A stretch of DNA of 45,999 nt from an uncultured Verrucomicrobiota bacterium (lineage in GTDB: Bacteria > Verrucomicrobiota > Kiritimatiellia > RFP12 > UBA1067), in the NCBI GenBank assembly GCA_946610035.1, contig CAMOCC010000014.1, positions 1-45,999 on the forward strand, in the 5' to 3' direction. Shown here one piece after another: positions 18,644-28,500 of this stretch. Under the pieces are notes generated by a model. The model was not told the DNA's origin, did not search any database, and saw only the letters and a list, made by a program, of their open reading frames with translations. The position numbers and the translations under genes are program-made. Every line of letters starts with the position of its first letter. Within the stretch, counting starts at the first letter, position 1.

Positions 18644-21600
18644 ATGGTCATGAAGTCGTTGCATCGCATGGCTGCTAAGTCGCTGTGGTTTGTGTTGTCG
18701 TTCGCCGCTGTGTCGGCGTTTGCCGTTGACCTGCCGGCGAACTACACGCGGCTCGACTGGATCGAGTCCACAAACGACGGCAAGCAGTACATAAATACGG
18801 GTTATTCGCCTGTCACGGGAACGTGCATCCGAGCATCGTTCAATCTTGGAGAGAGAAGCACTAAATGGGCGTCCCTTTTCGGCGTGTTTGAAAAAAATGA
18901 CAATTCGTCCTATGGCGTACTGTTACGGCACAGGGATAACTGGCAGAGTCTGAACGGGGTATTCCTGAATTCGAGCTGGGGCGACGCAACGGTGGCGTGC
19001 CCCGCAGGCGAGGACTACATAGTTGAGCTGAAGAGCGGGCAGGTGACAATCGGCTCTACTGTGAAAAGCATCACTTCCCTTGATGAAAATCTTGCCAATT
19101 ACACTGCACCGATTTATATCTTCTGTGAATGCAATAGGAAAAACGACTTGACGTTCGAGGCCCGTAGACATCAGGCGTACAGGCTCTATTCCATGACTAT
19201 AGTCGAAATCGACCCGGATACGGAATCGGAGACTGTCAAGAGGAACTTCATTCCTTGCAGAACGGATGGCGGCGCGAACGGCCTGTGGGATGCCGTAGAG
19301 GGCGTGTTTTATGGCAACCAGGCGTCAGGGGCCGATTTTCTCGGGGGAGGTTTCAGCTACAGGACGGACGCCAATGGCGTTGTAACGATTGTTGAAGGCG
19401 GTGTTCTGCCCGCTGCCGTTGCATCTGGAGCGTCAGCGCTCGTGGTTGACTGCGCCGGTTCAAATGTCGATTCGAGCGGAGTTGCCCAACTGCCGCAGAC
19501 AACGATACGCGCTGGCGGGCTGTCGTTCCTGAACAATGCCAGGGAAGATCATGCTTTGACGGGGTCGCTTACGCTTTACGGTGGCGCGTCGCTGGATTTC
19601 GATGTTTCTGCCGCAGGCTGCGACGCTTTGTCGGCGACATCGCTCATCTTAGACGAGTCGGTTTCCTCGGAATCACCTGTCGAAATAGTGGTGAATGCTG
19701 TCGGAATCACAGAGCTCACGGACAGCTTTGTTCTTGTTGCCTGCGGCAGCCTGCAGTCAGATGATGTATCCCGCTTTTCTTTGACGACCAGCGTGCCGGC
19801 CGGGCTAGAGGTCAGAAACGGCAATCTCGTCCTAGTATCGAAGGGCGTCACTTCGTCCGTGTGGACAGGCGGCGCGTCTAACGGGAAATGGTCTGAAGAG
19901 GGCAACTGGCTGGAAGGCATTGTGCCCGAGTCGGGCTCGCAAGTTAAATTCAACACTGCTTCTGGCGGCGAGACGGAGATGGACATCGCCGGGATCTCGG
20001 TAGGCAGCATAACGGTAGGCGAGAATGCTGGAGCGTTTGTCCACACCGGCGGCGCACTCGGCGTGACAGGTTCGATTTCGAGCAGTTCTTCCGCGCCGCA
20101 GAAATTCACGATGCCGATTTCGGTCGGAGTTGCGTCCGGCGATCCGGTAACTGTCTCGGCAGCTGGCGATATGGAATTCCAGGGTGGGGTCACGGTCAAT
20201 TCAGGAGAGCTCGACGTTGCCCTGTCGGCAGGCAGGACGGCAGAGTTCTCTGGACTTGACGGCGGCGCGAAGCTTGTTGTCGGCACCGCCGGTGAGCCTG
20301 GCTGCACGGTGGTTCTTTCCGGCAGGGGAAGGACGGCTTCGCTTAACGGTGTGGATATCAGGGGCTATGAATCAAGTCTATGTGTAACTGGCGGAATTTC
20401 CGTGACTACTGCGGCGGATAAAAATACAGGAAATGTCAACATAGGTAACGAGGCAAACCGGCTGCAGACGCTTGTCGTCGAGGACGCTTCGCTTTCCATT
20501 GTCCCTGCTCCTACGCGAGGTGTCACGACCGCCGCCATAAACCTCGGGACCGCTCTGTACGGCGTTGGTCTTCTCGACGTAAGGAAGGGCGGTGTTGTTA
20601 ATGCGAATCTGGTCGGCGCAAAGGAGTCGTTTACACGGACGGCGATTTATGTTGCCGACGGTGGATCTGTCACGAACTACTGCGGAGACCAAAACAATTT
20701 GTTCATTTCAAATGCAGGCTATGGATATCTCGAGAATGCCGGAAACTTTGCAATGAAAGGGTGGGCTATTGTCGGCGACGGAAATGCTTCATGGAAGCAA
20801 AGTCAGCATAATATTGGAATCGCTTACCAGAAAGGAGGCGAGCTTTCGTTTACTGGAGAATGGAACGGGACTTTTGACATCTGCCGCGGAACAACCGGGC
20901 TTGTGTATCAGACTGGAGGCGTCATAAACGTTCCAGGCGGCGGCATTGACATGAACGGGCGCTACGGTGCGGCCTGCGGCTTAGGCATTTTCACCATTGA
21001 CGGACGTGAAGCGGTGGCGAAAGTTTCCAGTCTGAGGCCGGTAAACCACAACGAAACGACTTGCAACATGACATCTATCGTGAACATCCGCGAGGGGGGA
21101 ACTCTGGAATATGGCGAAATCAAGTGCAGGCTCAACACCTGGGATGCCAATTGGGATGCGACAAAACAGGTGTGCTACATGAATTTTGCAGGTGGATTCC
21201 TTAAGCCAAAGAACTCGGGCGGTCTTTTCAACGAAGAGAACAACGGGAAGCACCTTCCGAATGCCGTATATGCTTTTGCCGGGGGAATGGGCGTAGATGT
21301 CCCGGAAAACGTTTCGAGCACATTGAATTTCCCCGTGTCGAAGCCTGTCGGTCGCGGCATAGCGTCCGTTATTCCGCCGGCAGATCTTCTTGCAGAAGAG
21401 TACCTCGGCGCGCCGTTCGTCGACATCATAGGCGACGGACAAGGCGCCACGGCCGTTGCGCTGTTTGATTCTTCAACCCGCCGGGTCACCGGAATCAAGG
21501 TCATATCTCCCGGCTGCGGCTACACGTATGCGACTGCCTCGATATATCAAGGCATTCTTGCGCGCAACGGAAGTTACACGGCGACAGTGGAGCTTACTCC

Positions 21601-22057
21601 AGAAGGCGAAGATCAGGTGTGCGGTGGCCTCGTAAAACGTGGTGCAGGTTCGCTTGCAATCGGCACGGGCATGATTCCGGAGGGAATGCCGATATCAATC
21701 CTTTCCGGAACACTTGACCTCGGCGGAGCGACATGCAATGCAACGTCTGTTACACTTGGCGGAGGTGTGATGGACAATGGCTCCATCAGAGCAGCACATC
21801 TGAATGTCGTCAGCCCAGAGACGTCAGTGGAGATCAGAAATGCTACGCTCTCTTTCGCTGAAGGCACTGCGATTTCGGTTTCTAGTGAATTTGACCTTAC
21901 GTCCAACACGAAGTGGGTTGTTGCAACAGTCGGAGAGGGCGGCAATATCGTGATGCCTACGTCGGGACTGTCCGCTCCCAAAGGATGGAAGGTGGCCCTT
22001 GAAAACGGGAAACTCGTTCTCTGTCCTAACAAAGGTTTACTTATACTGGTAAGGTAG
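18644..22057 (+). CDS. Large secreted LamG-like / PATR-type beta-rich surface protein
   Basis: Signal peptide, LPANYTRLDWIESTNDGKQYINTGY, FIPCRTDGGANGLWDAVEGVFYGNQASG, GGLVKRGAGSLAIGTGMIPEGMPISILSGTLDLGG (PATR-like). RBS AAAGGAGGT. Confidence 0.75.
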   Translation: MVMKSLHRMAAKSLWFVLSFAAVSAFAVDLPANYTRLDWIESTNDGKQYINTGYSPVTGTCIRASFNLGERSTKWASLFGVFEKNDNSSYGVLLRHRDNWQSLNGVFLNSSWGDATVACPAGEDYIVELKSGQVTIGSTVKSITSLDENLANYTAPIYIFCECNRKNDLTFEARRHQAYRLYSMTIVEIDPDTESETVKRNFIPCRTDGGANGLWDAVEGVFYGNQASGADFLGGGFSYRTDANGVVTIVEGGVLPAAVASGASALVVDCAGSNVDSSGVAQLPQTTIRAGGLSFLNNAREDHALTGSLTLYGGASLDFDVSAAGCDALSATSLILDESVSSESPVEIVVNAVGITELTDSFVLVACGSLQSDDVSRFSLTTSVPAGLEVRNGNLVLVSKGVTSSVWTGGASNGKWSEEGNWLEGIVPESGSQVKFNTASGGETEMDIAGISVGSITVGENAGAFVHTGGALGVTGSISSSSSAPQKFTMPISVGVASGDPVTVSAAGDMEFQGGVTVNSGELDVALSAGRTAEFSGLDGGAKLVVGTAGEPGCTVVLSGRGRTASLNGVDIRGYESSLCVTGGISVTTAADKNTGNVNIGNEANRLQTLVVEDASLSIVPAPTRGVTTAAINLGTALYGVGLLDVRKGGVVNANLVGAKESFTRTAIYVADGGSVTNYCGDQNNLFISNAGYGYLENAGNFAMKGWAIVGDGNASWKQSQHNIGIAYQKGGELSFTGEWNGTFDICRGTTGLVYQTGGVINVPGGGIDMNGRYGAACGLGIFTIDGREAVAKVSSLRPVNHNETTCNMTSIVNIREGGTLEYGEIKCRLNTWDANWDATKQVCYMNFAGGFLKPKNSGGLFNEENNGKHLPNAVYAFAGGMGVDVPENVSSTLNFPVSKPVGRGIASVIPPADLLAEEYLGAPFVDIIGDGQGATAVALFDSSTRRVTGIKVISPGCGYTYATASIYQGILARNGSYTATVELTPEGEDQVCGGLVKRGAGSLAIGTGMIPEGMPISILSGTLDLGGATCNATSVTLGGGVMDNGSIRAAHLNVVSPETSVEIRNATLSFAEGTAISVSSEFDLTSNTKWVVATVGEGGNIVMPTSGLSAPKGWKVALENGKLVLCPNKGLLILVR

Positions 22058-22099
22058 TTTTATGCTTAGGTAAACGTCCTCATCGCGCAGTGTCCCCAT

Positions 22100-22168
22100 G
22101 CGCATTTTTCACTGAGAAATTTGCGCGAATTTCACTCTTTTGTCAAAGGAATATGTTATTCTTATAAT
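22100..22168 (+). promoter_or_regulatory. Operator D + promoter
   Basis: GCGCATTTTTCACT (22100) and GCGCGAATTTCACT (22123); TTGTCA-N17-TATAAT (-10 at 22163), 54-nt spacing. Confidence 0.75.
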
Positions 22169-22189
22169 ACAAAAACAAGGGAGGTTGTA

Positions 22190-25100
22190 ATGAGATACAT
22201 AGATCTGTTGCATAGGAGTTGCTTAGGCGCCCTTGCTCTGGCGCTTTCGTTCGCTGCGGGCACTGCGCTCGCAGTCGACCTGCCGACGGACTACACGCGG
22301 CTCGACTGGATCGAGTCGGACGCGGCGAACAAGCAGTGGATCGACTCCGGCTATCATCCGCAGTCGACGACGGTCATCCGTGCGTCGATTCTCGCGCGGG
22401 CGAGGAGGTCCGACTGGGCTGTGTTCTTCGGCGTGATGGAGGATGACAAATCAAACAACTCCGTGGTGTTCCGCTATTTCAACAACCCGAATTTCAACGG
22501 AATCTTCTGCAACTCCAACTACACGGAAGCAGGGATCCCCTCCACGGAGAACATGGAGTACGAAGTGGAACTGAAAAGCGGCGCGCTGACTGTCACCGGC
22601 AGTACGGCGACGACAAAGACAATTACCACTGTCAACAACCCGGTTGACGCGCCGATGTACATTTTCTGCAGAAACAACTACCTATCCGCTTCTAATACGT
22701 CTTCGCCGGATCGTCACCAGCCCATGCGCCTTTATTCGATGACGATCAGCGAAGACGATGCTCTGAAGCGTAGCTTCATCCCCTGCATCGATGACAACGG
22801 TGCATACGGACTCTGGGATTCGGTTGAAGGCGTATTCTACGGCAACCAGGGCTCTGGCGCAGATTTCACCGGCGGTGTCATCTACAATGCCGCGGCGAAT
22901 GAGAAATTGACAATTCCGAGCGCTTCTGGAATGGTCGAACTGCGCGGCGCGGATGCCACGACGTCCGAATTCGAGATTGAGTCCGCAGCGGCAGGTGCTT
23001 TTGTCTATGTTCCGAATGATTCAAGGCGCGTCGCGATTGACTCCGCTGAAGCGGGAGTAAGCATCATCGTTCGCAAGGTTCTAGGTTCCAACGCTTCCGT
23101 GACGCTCGCGCTTCCCGCCGGACAGATGATCGAGTCCCTTACGATCGAGGATGGACTCACCGTTTATCTCGAGTCCGGTTCGGTCGGTTCTTTCGAAGGT
23201 ACCGGCAAGCTTGTCGTGCAGGGCGATGTCGGATACGGCATGATTTCGGACGGCATAGACGTCAAGGTCGAGGCGAACGCCTCCATGTCGAACAACATCG
23301 ACAATTCGGTCGCGCAAGTACTGGGCGATCTTCCGGCTCTTTGGCTCGACGCCTCGGACGAGACGACTTTTCAGGAATATACGTACGGCGGAAATACGGT
23401 TCCAGAGGGGACGTTCCCCGGCATCGTAGTCCGCCGCTGGAACGACGTTCGCGGAGGTTCGGATCGTCTCTATGCCGTGAACGCCCGCTCGTCGACCGGT
23501 TCCACCGATGGCGGATTTATCAGGACTATGCCGTATTCGATCACAAATGAATTGAACGGACTCACCGTCCTTTCGTTTGGTACGCGCGGTGAAAGTGTGA
23601 TCGGTGCGAAGGACGAGATCAACACGAGCGGGGCAGGAACCGGAACCGGACATGGCGAGCAGCGCCGCATGATATTCAACAAGCCGATTGCGTCCAAGAC
23701 GATTGTAATGGTCTACGGCTCGCAGGACGGCGGCGGGAGAGGCTTGATCGGAGGTTGGAGGAGCGGCGAAACGGGCGAAGCCAAGAATCCTCTGAGCGGA
23801 GAATCGATTGACCCTTCCGGGCAGGCTACATACTATAATCGCAACAACACAACTACAAACGACACGATACTTGCCTCTGGACGGAGGAATGTTCCGTTCT
23901 GGGTGGACGGTGCTCCTGTCGTGCCAAACGAGACGGCAGCGCTTAATGGCGGCTATCAGATTCTCTCTATGGGCGTTGCGCCTGGCGATTCGCCGCTTGT
24001 GCGGTCTCTCGGCATGGACGATAACTATCAGAACGCCGGTGGACAGCGCTACGGCGAAATCCTTATCTTCACGAACGAGCTGACGACCGTACAGCGCAAG
24101 ACCGTCGAACTCTATCTTGCGAAGAAGTGGGGCCTGACCGCAGGTTTCTCTATTGGGGTGCGTCCTAGGTCCCTTCAAATCGATGAGGGCGGTTCGTTTG
24201 AAACCTTCGACTGTGCGCTGAATTCTCAGCACGGTGCAGGCACGCTCTCCATTGGCGGCTCGCTTGAGGTCGGCGGCGTTTTTGCCGGTTCCGTCGAGAT
24301 TCCCAGCGGTGCGAAACTGATCGTTCCCGCAAGCGGCGACGTTCTGACGGAAGCAGAGATCGACGCAATGACGAGCAAAGTCGCACGTTTTGATCCGGAC
24401 TGCGAGGATGACCTCGAATTCGGCAGTACAGACAACATGGTCCATGCGCTCTTCGATCACGGAAACAAGGATGTCGCAAACACGCCATATCTCCACGGGT
24501 ATTATCGTGACGACAACAATGACCGGCGCCCCACCTATGTCCGTTCCGCCAGAAGCTTTGGACAGCCTGTCCGAGGATGGATGGATCTTAATGCAGATCC
24601 GGCAGGCAAGACGCAGAAGGGAAACAATCTGCGCATCAAGACCGATCACACCAAGGCGATATCCGACAATGGCGACATTATAAAACAGAAGGTGAGGACG
24701 GCGTTTATAGTGATGGACAGCTGCTACGGCGGCGGACTTCCCGTCATAGACGCCGGCAAACCGGACAACACGACAGCGGTCAGGGCGCGTACCTCATATA
24801 AGGATTACACCGCGCCGATTTGGGGCAGCGGAACGTCGGAAGTTCTGACGAACGGTGAAACGAGGATTAACGGCATTGCGGTCGATGGAACGAAAACCGG
24901 TTTCACCGGAGCGCCGGAGCTCTTCTCGTTCACTACGGATGGAAACGACTTCAACGCGGGTGTATTCGGATTCTGGGACGCAGGTTCCGACAAGGCGTTT
25001 GAGGTTCTTGGCGAAATAGTGCTCTTCAACGAAGTGCTTGATGCCGAAACGCGCGGCGGAGTTGAGGCGTATCTTATGAAGAAGTGGCTTGACACGCTTC

Positions 25101-25519
25101 CATCAGGATATGTCGACTGGACGGGCGCGACGGTAGGCGGAGCGGGAACGGTGACGGCAGAGCGTCCGAAGGACCTTCCTCAGTTCGACAACTTCACGGG
25201 GACGCTTGAGTTCACCGCTCCGACGCTTGCCTTCACGCTCGACGGCGCGACGAAGACGGCCATCGACGCGTTCGACATCGGGGATGCGACGCTGAAGCTT
25301 CCGGCGGAAGGCGAGTTTTCGTTCTCGTTCGTCGGCGGGGTATCTAAGATAGGCACCTACACACTCGGTAAATTCGGCTCGATCGATGAGCCTGGGATTA
25401 CGGGCTGGACATGTCCAGTGTTCACTCCTGACGGGAGGTACAAGATCAAGGTCAGGGTGAGCGGCGGAAAACTCGTTGCAGACATCGTTTCCACTGGTTT
25501 TAAAGTCTCAATCCACTAA
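22190..25519 (+). CDS. Large secreted LamG-like surface protein, paralog of the preceding gene
   Basis: LPTDYTRLDWIESDAANKQWIDSGYHPQ, FIPCIDDNGAYGLWDSVEGVFYGNQGSGADF, LPALWLDASDETTF; RBS GGGAGG. Confidence 0.75.
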   Translation: MRYIDLLHRSCLGALALALSFAAGTALAVDLPTDYTRLDWIESDAANKQWIDSGYHPQSTTVIRASILARARRSDWAVFFGVMEDDKSNNSVVFRYFNNPNFNGIFCNSNYTEAGIPSTENMEYEVELKSGALTVTGSTATTKTITTVNNPVDAPMYIFCRNNYLSASNTSSPDRHQPMRLYSMTISEDDALKRSFIPCIDDNGAYGLWDSVEGVFYGNQGSGADFTGGVIYNAAANEKLTIPSASGMVELRGADATTSEFEIESAAAGAFVYVPNDSRRVAIDSAEAGVSIIVRKVLGSNASVTLALPAGQMIESLTIEDGLTVYLESGSVGSFEGTGKLVVQGDVGYGMISDGIDVKVEANASMSNNIDNSVAQVLGDLPALWLDASDETTFQEYTYGGNTVPEGTFPGIVVRRWNDVRGGSDRLYAVNARSSTGSTDGGFIRTMPYSITNELNGLTVLSFGTRGESVIGAKDEINTSGAGTGTGHGEQRRMIFNKPIASKTIVMVYGSQDGGGRGLIGGWRSGETGEAKNPLSGESIDPSGQATYYNRNNTTTNDTILASGRRNVPFWVDGAPVVPNETAALNGGYQILSMGVAPGDSPLVRSLGMDDNYQNAGGQRYGEILIFTNELTTVQRKTVELYLAKKWGLTAGFSIGVRPRSLQIDEGGSFETFDCALNSQHGAGTLSIGGSLEVGGVFAGSVEIPSGAKLIVPASGDVLTEAEIDAMTSKVARFDPDCEDDLEFGSTDNMVHALFDHGNKDVANTPYLHGYYRDDNNDRRPTYVRSARSFGQPVRGWMDLNADPAGKTQKGNNLRIKTDHTKAISDNGDIIKQKVRTAFIVMDSCYGGGLPVIDAGKPDNTTAVRARTSYKDYTAPIWGSGTSEVLTNGETRINGIAVDGTKTGFTGAPELFSFTTDGNDFNAGVFGFWDAGSDKAFEVLGEIVLFNEVLDAETRGGVEAYLMKKWLDTLPSGYVDWTGATVGGAGTVTAERPKDLPQFDNFTGTLEFTAPTLAFTLDGATKTAIDAFDIGDATLKLPAEGEFSFSFVGGVSKIGTYTLGKFGSIDEPGITGWTCPVFTPDGRYKIKVRVSGGKLVADIVSTGFKVSIH

Positions 25520-25524
25520 TTTCA

Positions 25525-28500
25525 ATGAAGACATACCTGACAACCACGGTGTTTCTTGCCGCAGCGCTAGGGGCGGGGAGCGCATGCGCCGACGGCGGAG
25601 TGCAACCGCTCGACCTCTCCGACATCGCGGCATCGCGCTGCATCGCCGGAAACACTGCGGCGGGAACGCCGTCGCCCTACAGCAACCGTGGTGCGGTGAC
25701 CGCTTTCAACGGAAGCGGGATCGCCGCGGACGGCACTTGCGGCGTGACTGCGGACAACGAGATGTTCATGCTGTCATCGAACGCTTCTGGATCATTCCCG
25801 TGGTACATCCAGGTCGATCTCGGCAAAGTCGTCCGCCTCGACGGCGTGAGGCTCTACAACTTCAACTTCGCAAAGAATGGGACGATCTTCACGGAGCGCG
25901 GCGTCAGGGAGTTCAAGCTGTATGTCTCCACTGGCGACGGATGGAAGACGACGGCAGCCGACATCCAGTCGAACTATTCGCTCGTTCTCTCCAATCGCCT
26001 TGCGCGTGCAACCGGCACTGCCGACTACAAAGGCGAGTATTTCTCGTTCGACAAGCCCGCCGCCGCTCGTTATGTCGCGCTCGTCGCGCTTGACGACTGG
26101 GACGATTCGAAGAATGTCCTTAACTACAACGGCATTTCCGAGATTCAGCTTTTCCCAGCGGAGGATCTGCCGCGCTTTTCCGTCTGTTGCGTCGGCGACT
26201 CGATAACGGAAGGTGCGAATTCTTCCGGGGCCGCGAATAAGTGGACGTACCGCACGTACCTTTCCGCAATGATCGCCGAGAGCGGATTCGGAGACGTGGA
26301 GTGGAAGGGTTCGCATGTTTCGCCGAACTCCGGCAACGATCTTCCGAGCGAAGGCTGGAGCGGACAGAATGCCGAACAGATCGCGAACAAGTACATCGAG
26401 AACGCGGCATCGGATAAGGCTGACGTTCTTCTCCTTCACGCCGGACACAACTACAACGTCGATCCAGATACTGCCAATCCTGCGTACAGGCCAGAGGCGG
26501 AGATAATCGCCGCCGCTACGAACGCTCACGCGCGCATCATCGCCGCGGCTCGCGCGCAGAATCCGAATGTAACTGTCCTTTACGCGAAGGTGATAACGAG
26601 CGGGAAGCTCCCCAAGTACAGCTACATCCCCGCGCTCAACGATGCGATCGGCGCGCTTGCCGCCGAACTGAACACCGCCGCTTCGCCGGTACGCGTCGTA
26701 GATATGGCGGACGGATGGGACTGGACAGTTCACTGCATCGACGACAAGGTTCATCCGACGGAGACCGGCGCGCGGCTCATGGCGTCGAAGTGGTTTGCCG
26801 CGCTTGCGGCGTCGCCGTTCATGAGCGGAACGGATGCGCTCGTCGAGGCGGAGTCGTTTGCGGCGAAGGGCGGATGGGTTGTCGATCCGCAGTTCGTCGA
26901 CGTGATGGGCTCGCCGTATCTTCTCGCGCACGGCATGGGCGAACCTGTCGCAGATGCGGCGACGAGTGTCGAGTTCGGCTTCGGCGGACTCGTCCGCGCA
27001 TGGGTTCGTACCCGCGACTGGACTCCAGACTGGGATGGCGAGAAGCCTGGGCGCTTCCGCCTCGCCGTCGGCGGAACGACGCTTCCGTCGATGCTAGGCA
27101 TTGCGCCTGCCGACTGGGGATGGATTGACGCGGGAATTGTCCGCGTCGAGGCAGGTCCGCAGACTGTCTCTCTTAAGGACCTCACGGGATTCGAGGGACG
27201 CTGTGACGCAGTGTACTTCACGTCCGTCGCCGCGACGAATCCGCCGCCGAACGATGCCGCCTCGCTCGCCGCGTGGCGCGCGGAGAAGCGCGGCGAATCC
27301 GCCGCGCCCGAAGATGTCGTCAATGCCGATCTCGTTGTCGTAGGCGGAGGAATCGCCGGCGTGTGCGCTGCAATCGCAGCGGCGGATGCGGGACTTTCTG
27401 TCGCGATTGTGCATGACCGCCCGATGCTCGGCGGAAACGCTAGCGACGAAATTCGCGTTCGGACGGAGAACGAAGGCGACGAATTTCACTGGATCGTCAA
27501 GGCCGTTAGGAACAACACTAAGAACGCAGAAGACAAGAAGGCCGACGACGCCAACAGACTTGCGGTCGTCGAGTCGTACGGCATCGCCTCGCACCTCGGC
27601 TGGCGCGCGTACGGAGTCGAGACGAACGCGCAGCGGAAGATTGTCGCGGTTGATGCACGGAACATCGAAACTGGCGCGAGGCGCAGGTTCGTCGCGCCGC
27701 TCTACGTGGACTCGACGGGCGACGGTTGGATCGGATACTGGGCGGGAGCTGAATTTATGCTCGGACGAGAGGCGAAGACTGAGTTCGACGAGCCGACGCA
27801 CGGACAGGACGTTGCTGACACGAGTACGATGGGAAACAGCCTCCTCTGGAATACGAAGACAAACGACACTGCCTACGTGTTCCCGTCTGTTCCCTGGGCG
27901 ACGAAGGTGAGCGGAAACCGTGCGGACACCGCAGGCGGCTGGACTTGGGAGGCGGGACTTGATCCTGATGAGGACACAATCTACGACGCCGAGATGCTAC
28001 GCGACCGGCTTTTCCGCGCGATCTACGGAAGCTTCTCCAACACGAAGGCGAAGGCCGGGAACGAGAAGCTCGTCTTCAACTGGGTGCCGTATATCGCAGG
28101 CAAGCGCGAGTCGCGCCGCATAGTCGGCGACTACGTCGTCCGCGAGAAGGACATAATCGACCACCGCCAGTTCGAGGACGCGATTGGAATCGCAACATGG
28201 TCCGTCGACCTTCACCGCAAGGACGGAAACTCGGGATTCATCGCCGCGACGACGCACTACAGGTACGGCAGGTGGTGGATGCCCTATCGTTCGCTTTGCT
28301 GCCGCGACGTGCCGAACCTGTTTCTTGCCGGACGCTGCGCCAGCTACACTCACGTTGCCTTCGGGTCGAGCCGCGTGATGCACGCGGGCGGACAGCAGGG
28401 CGTCGCTGCGGGATATGCGGCTTCGCTCTGCAAGAAGTACGCGTGCTTCCCAAGCGAAATCTACCGCGACGCGGAGAAGACCGTCGAGCTCCAGGCGCTC

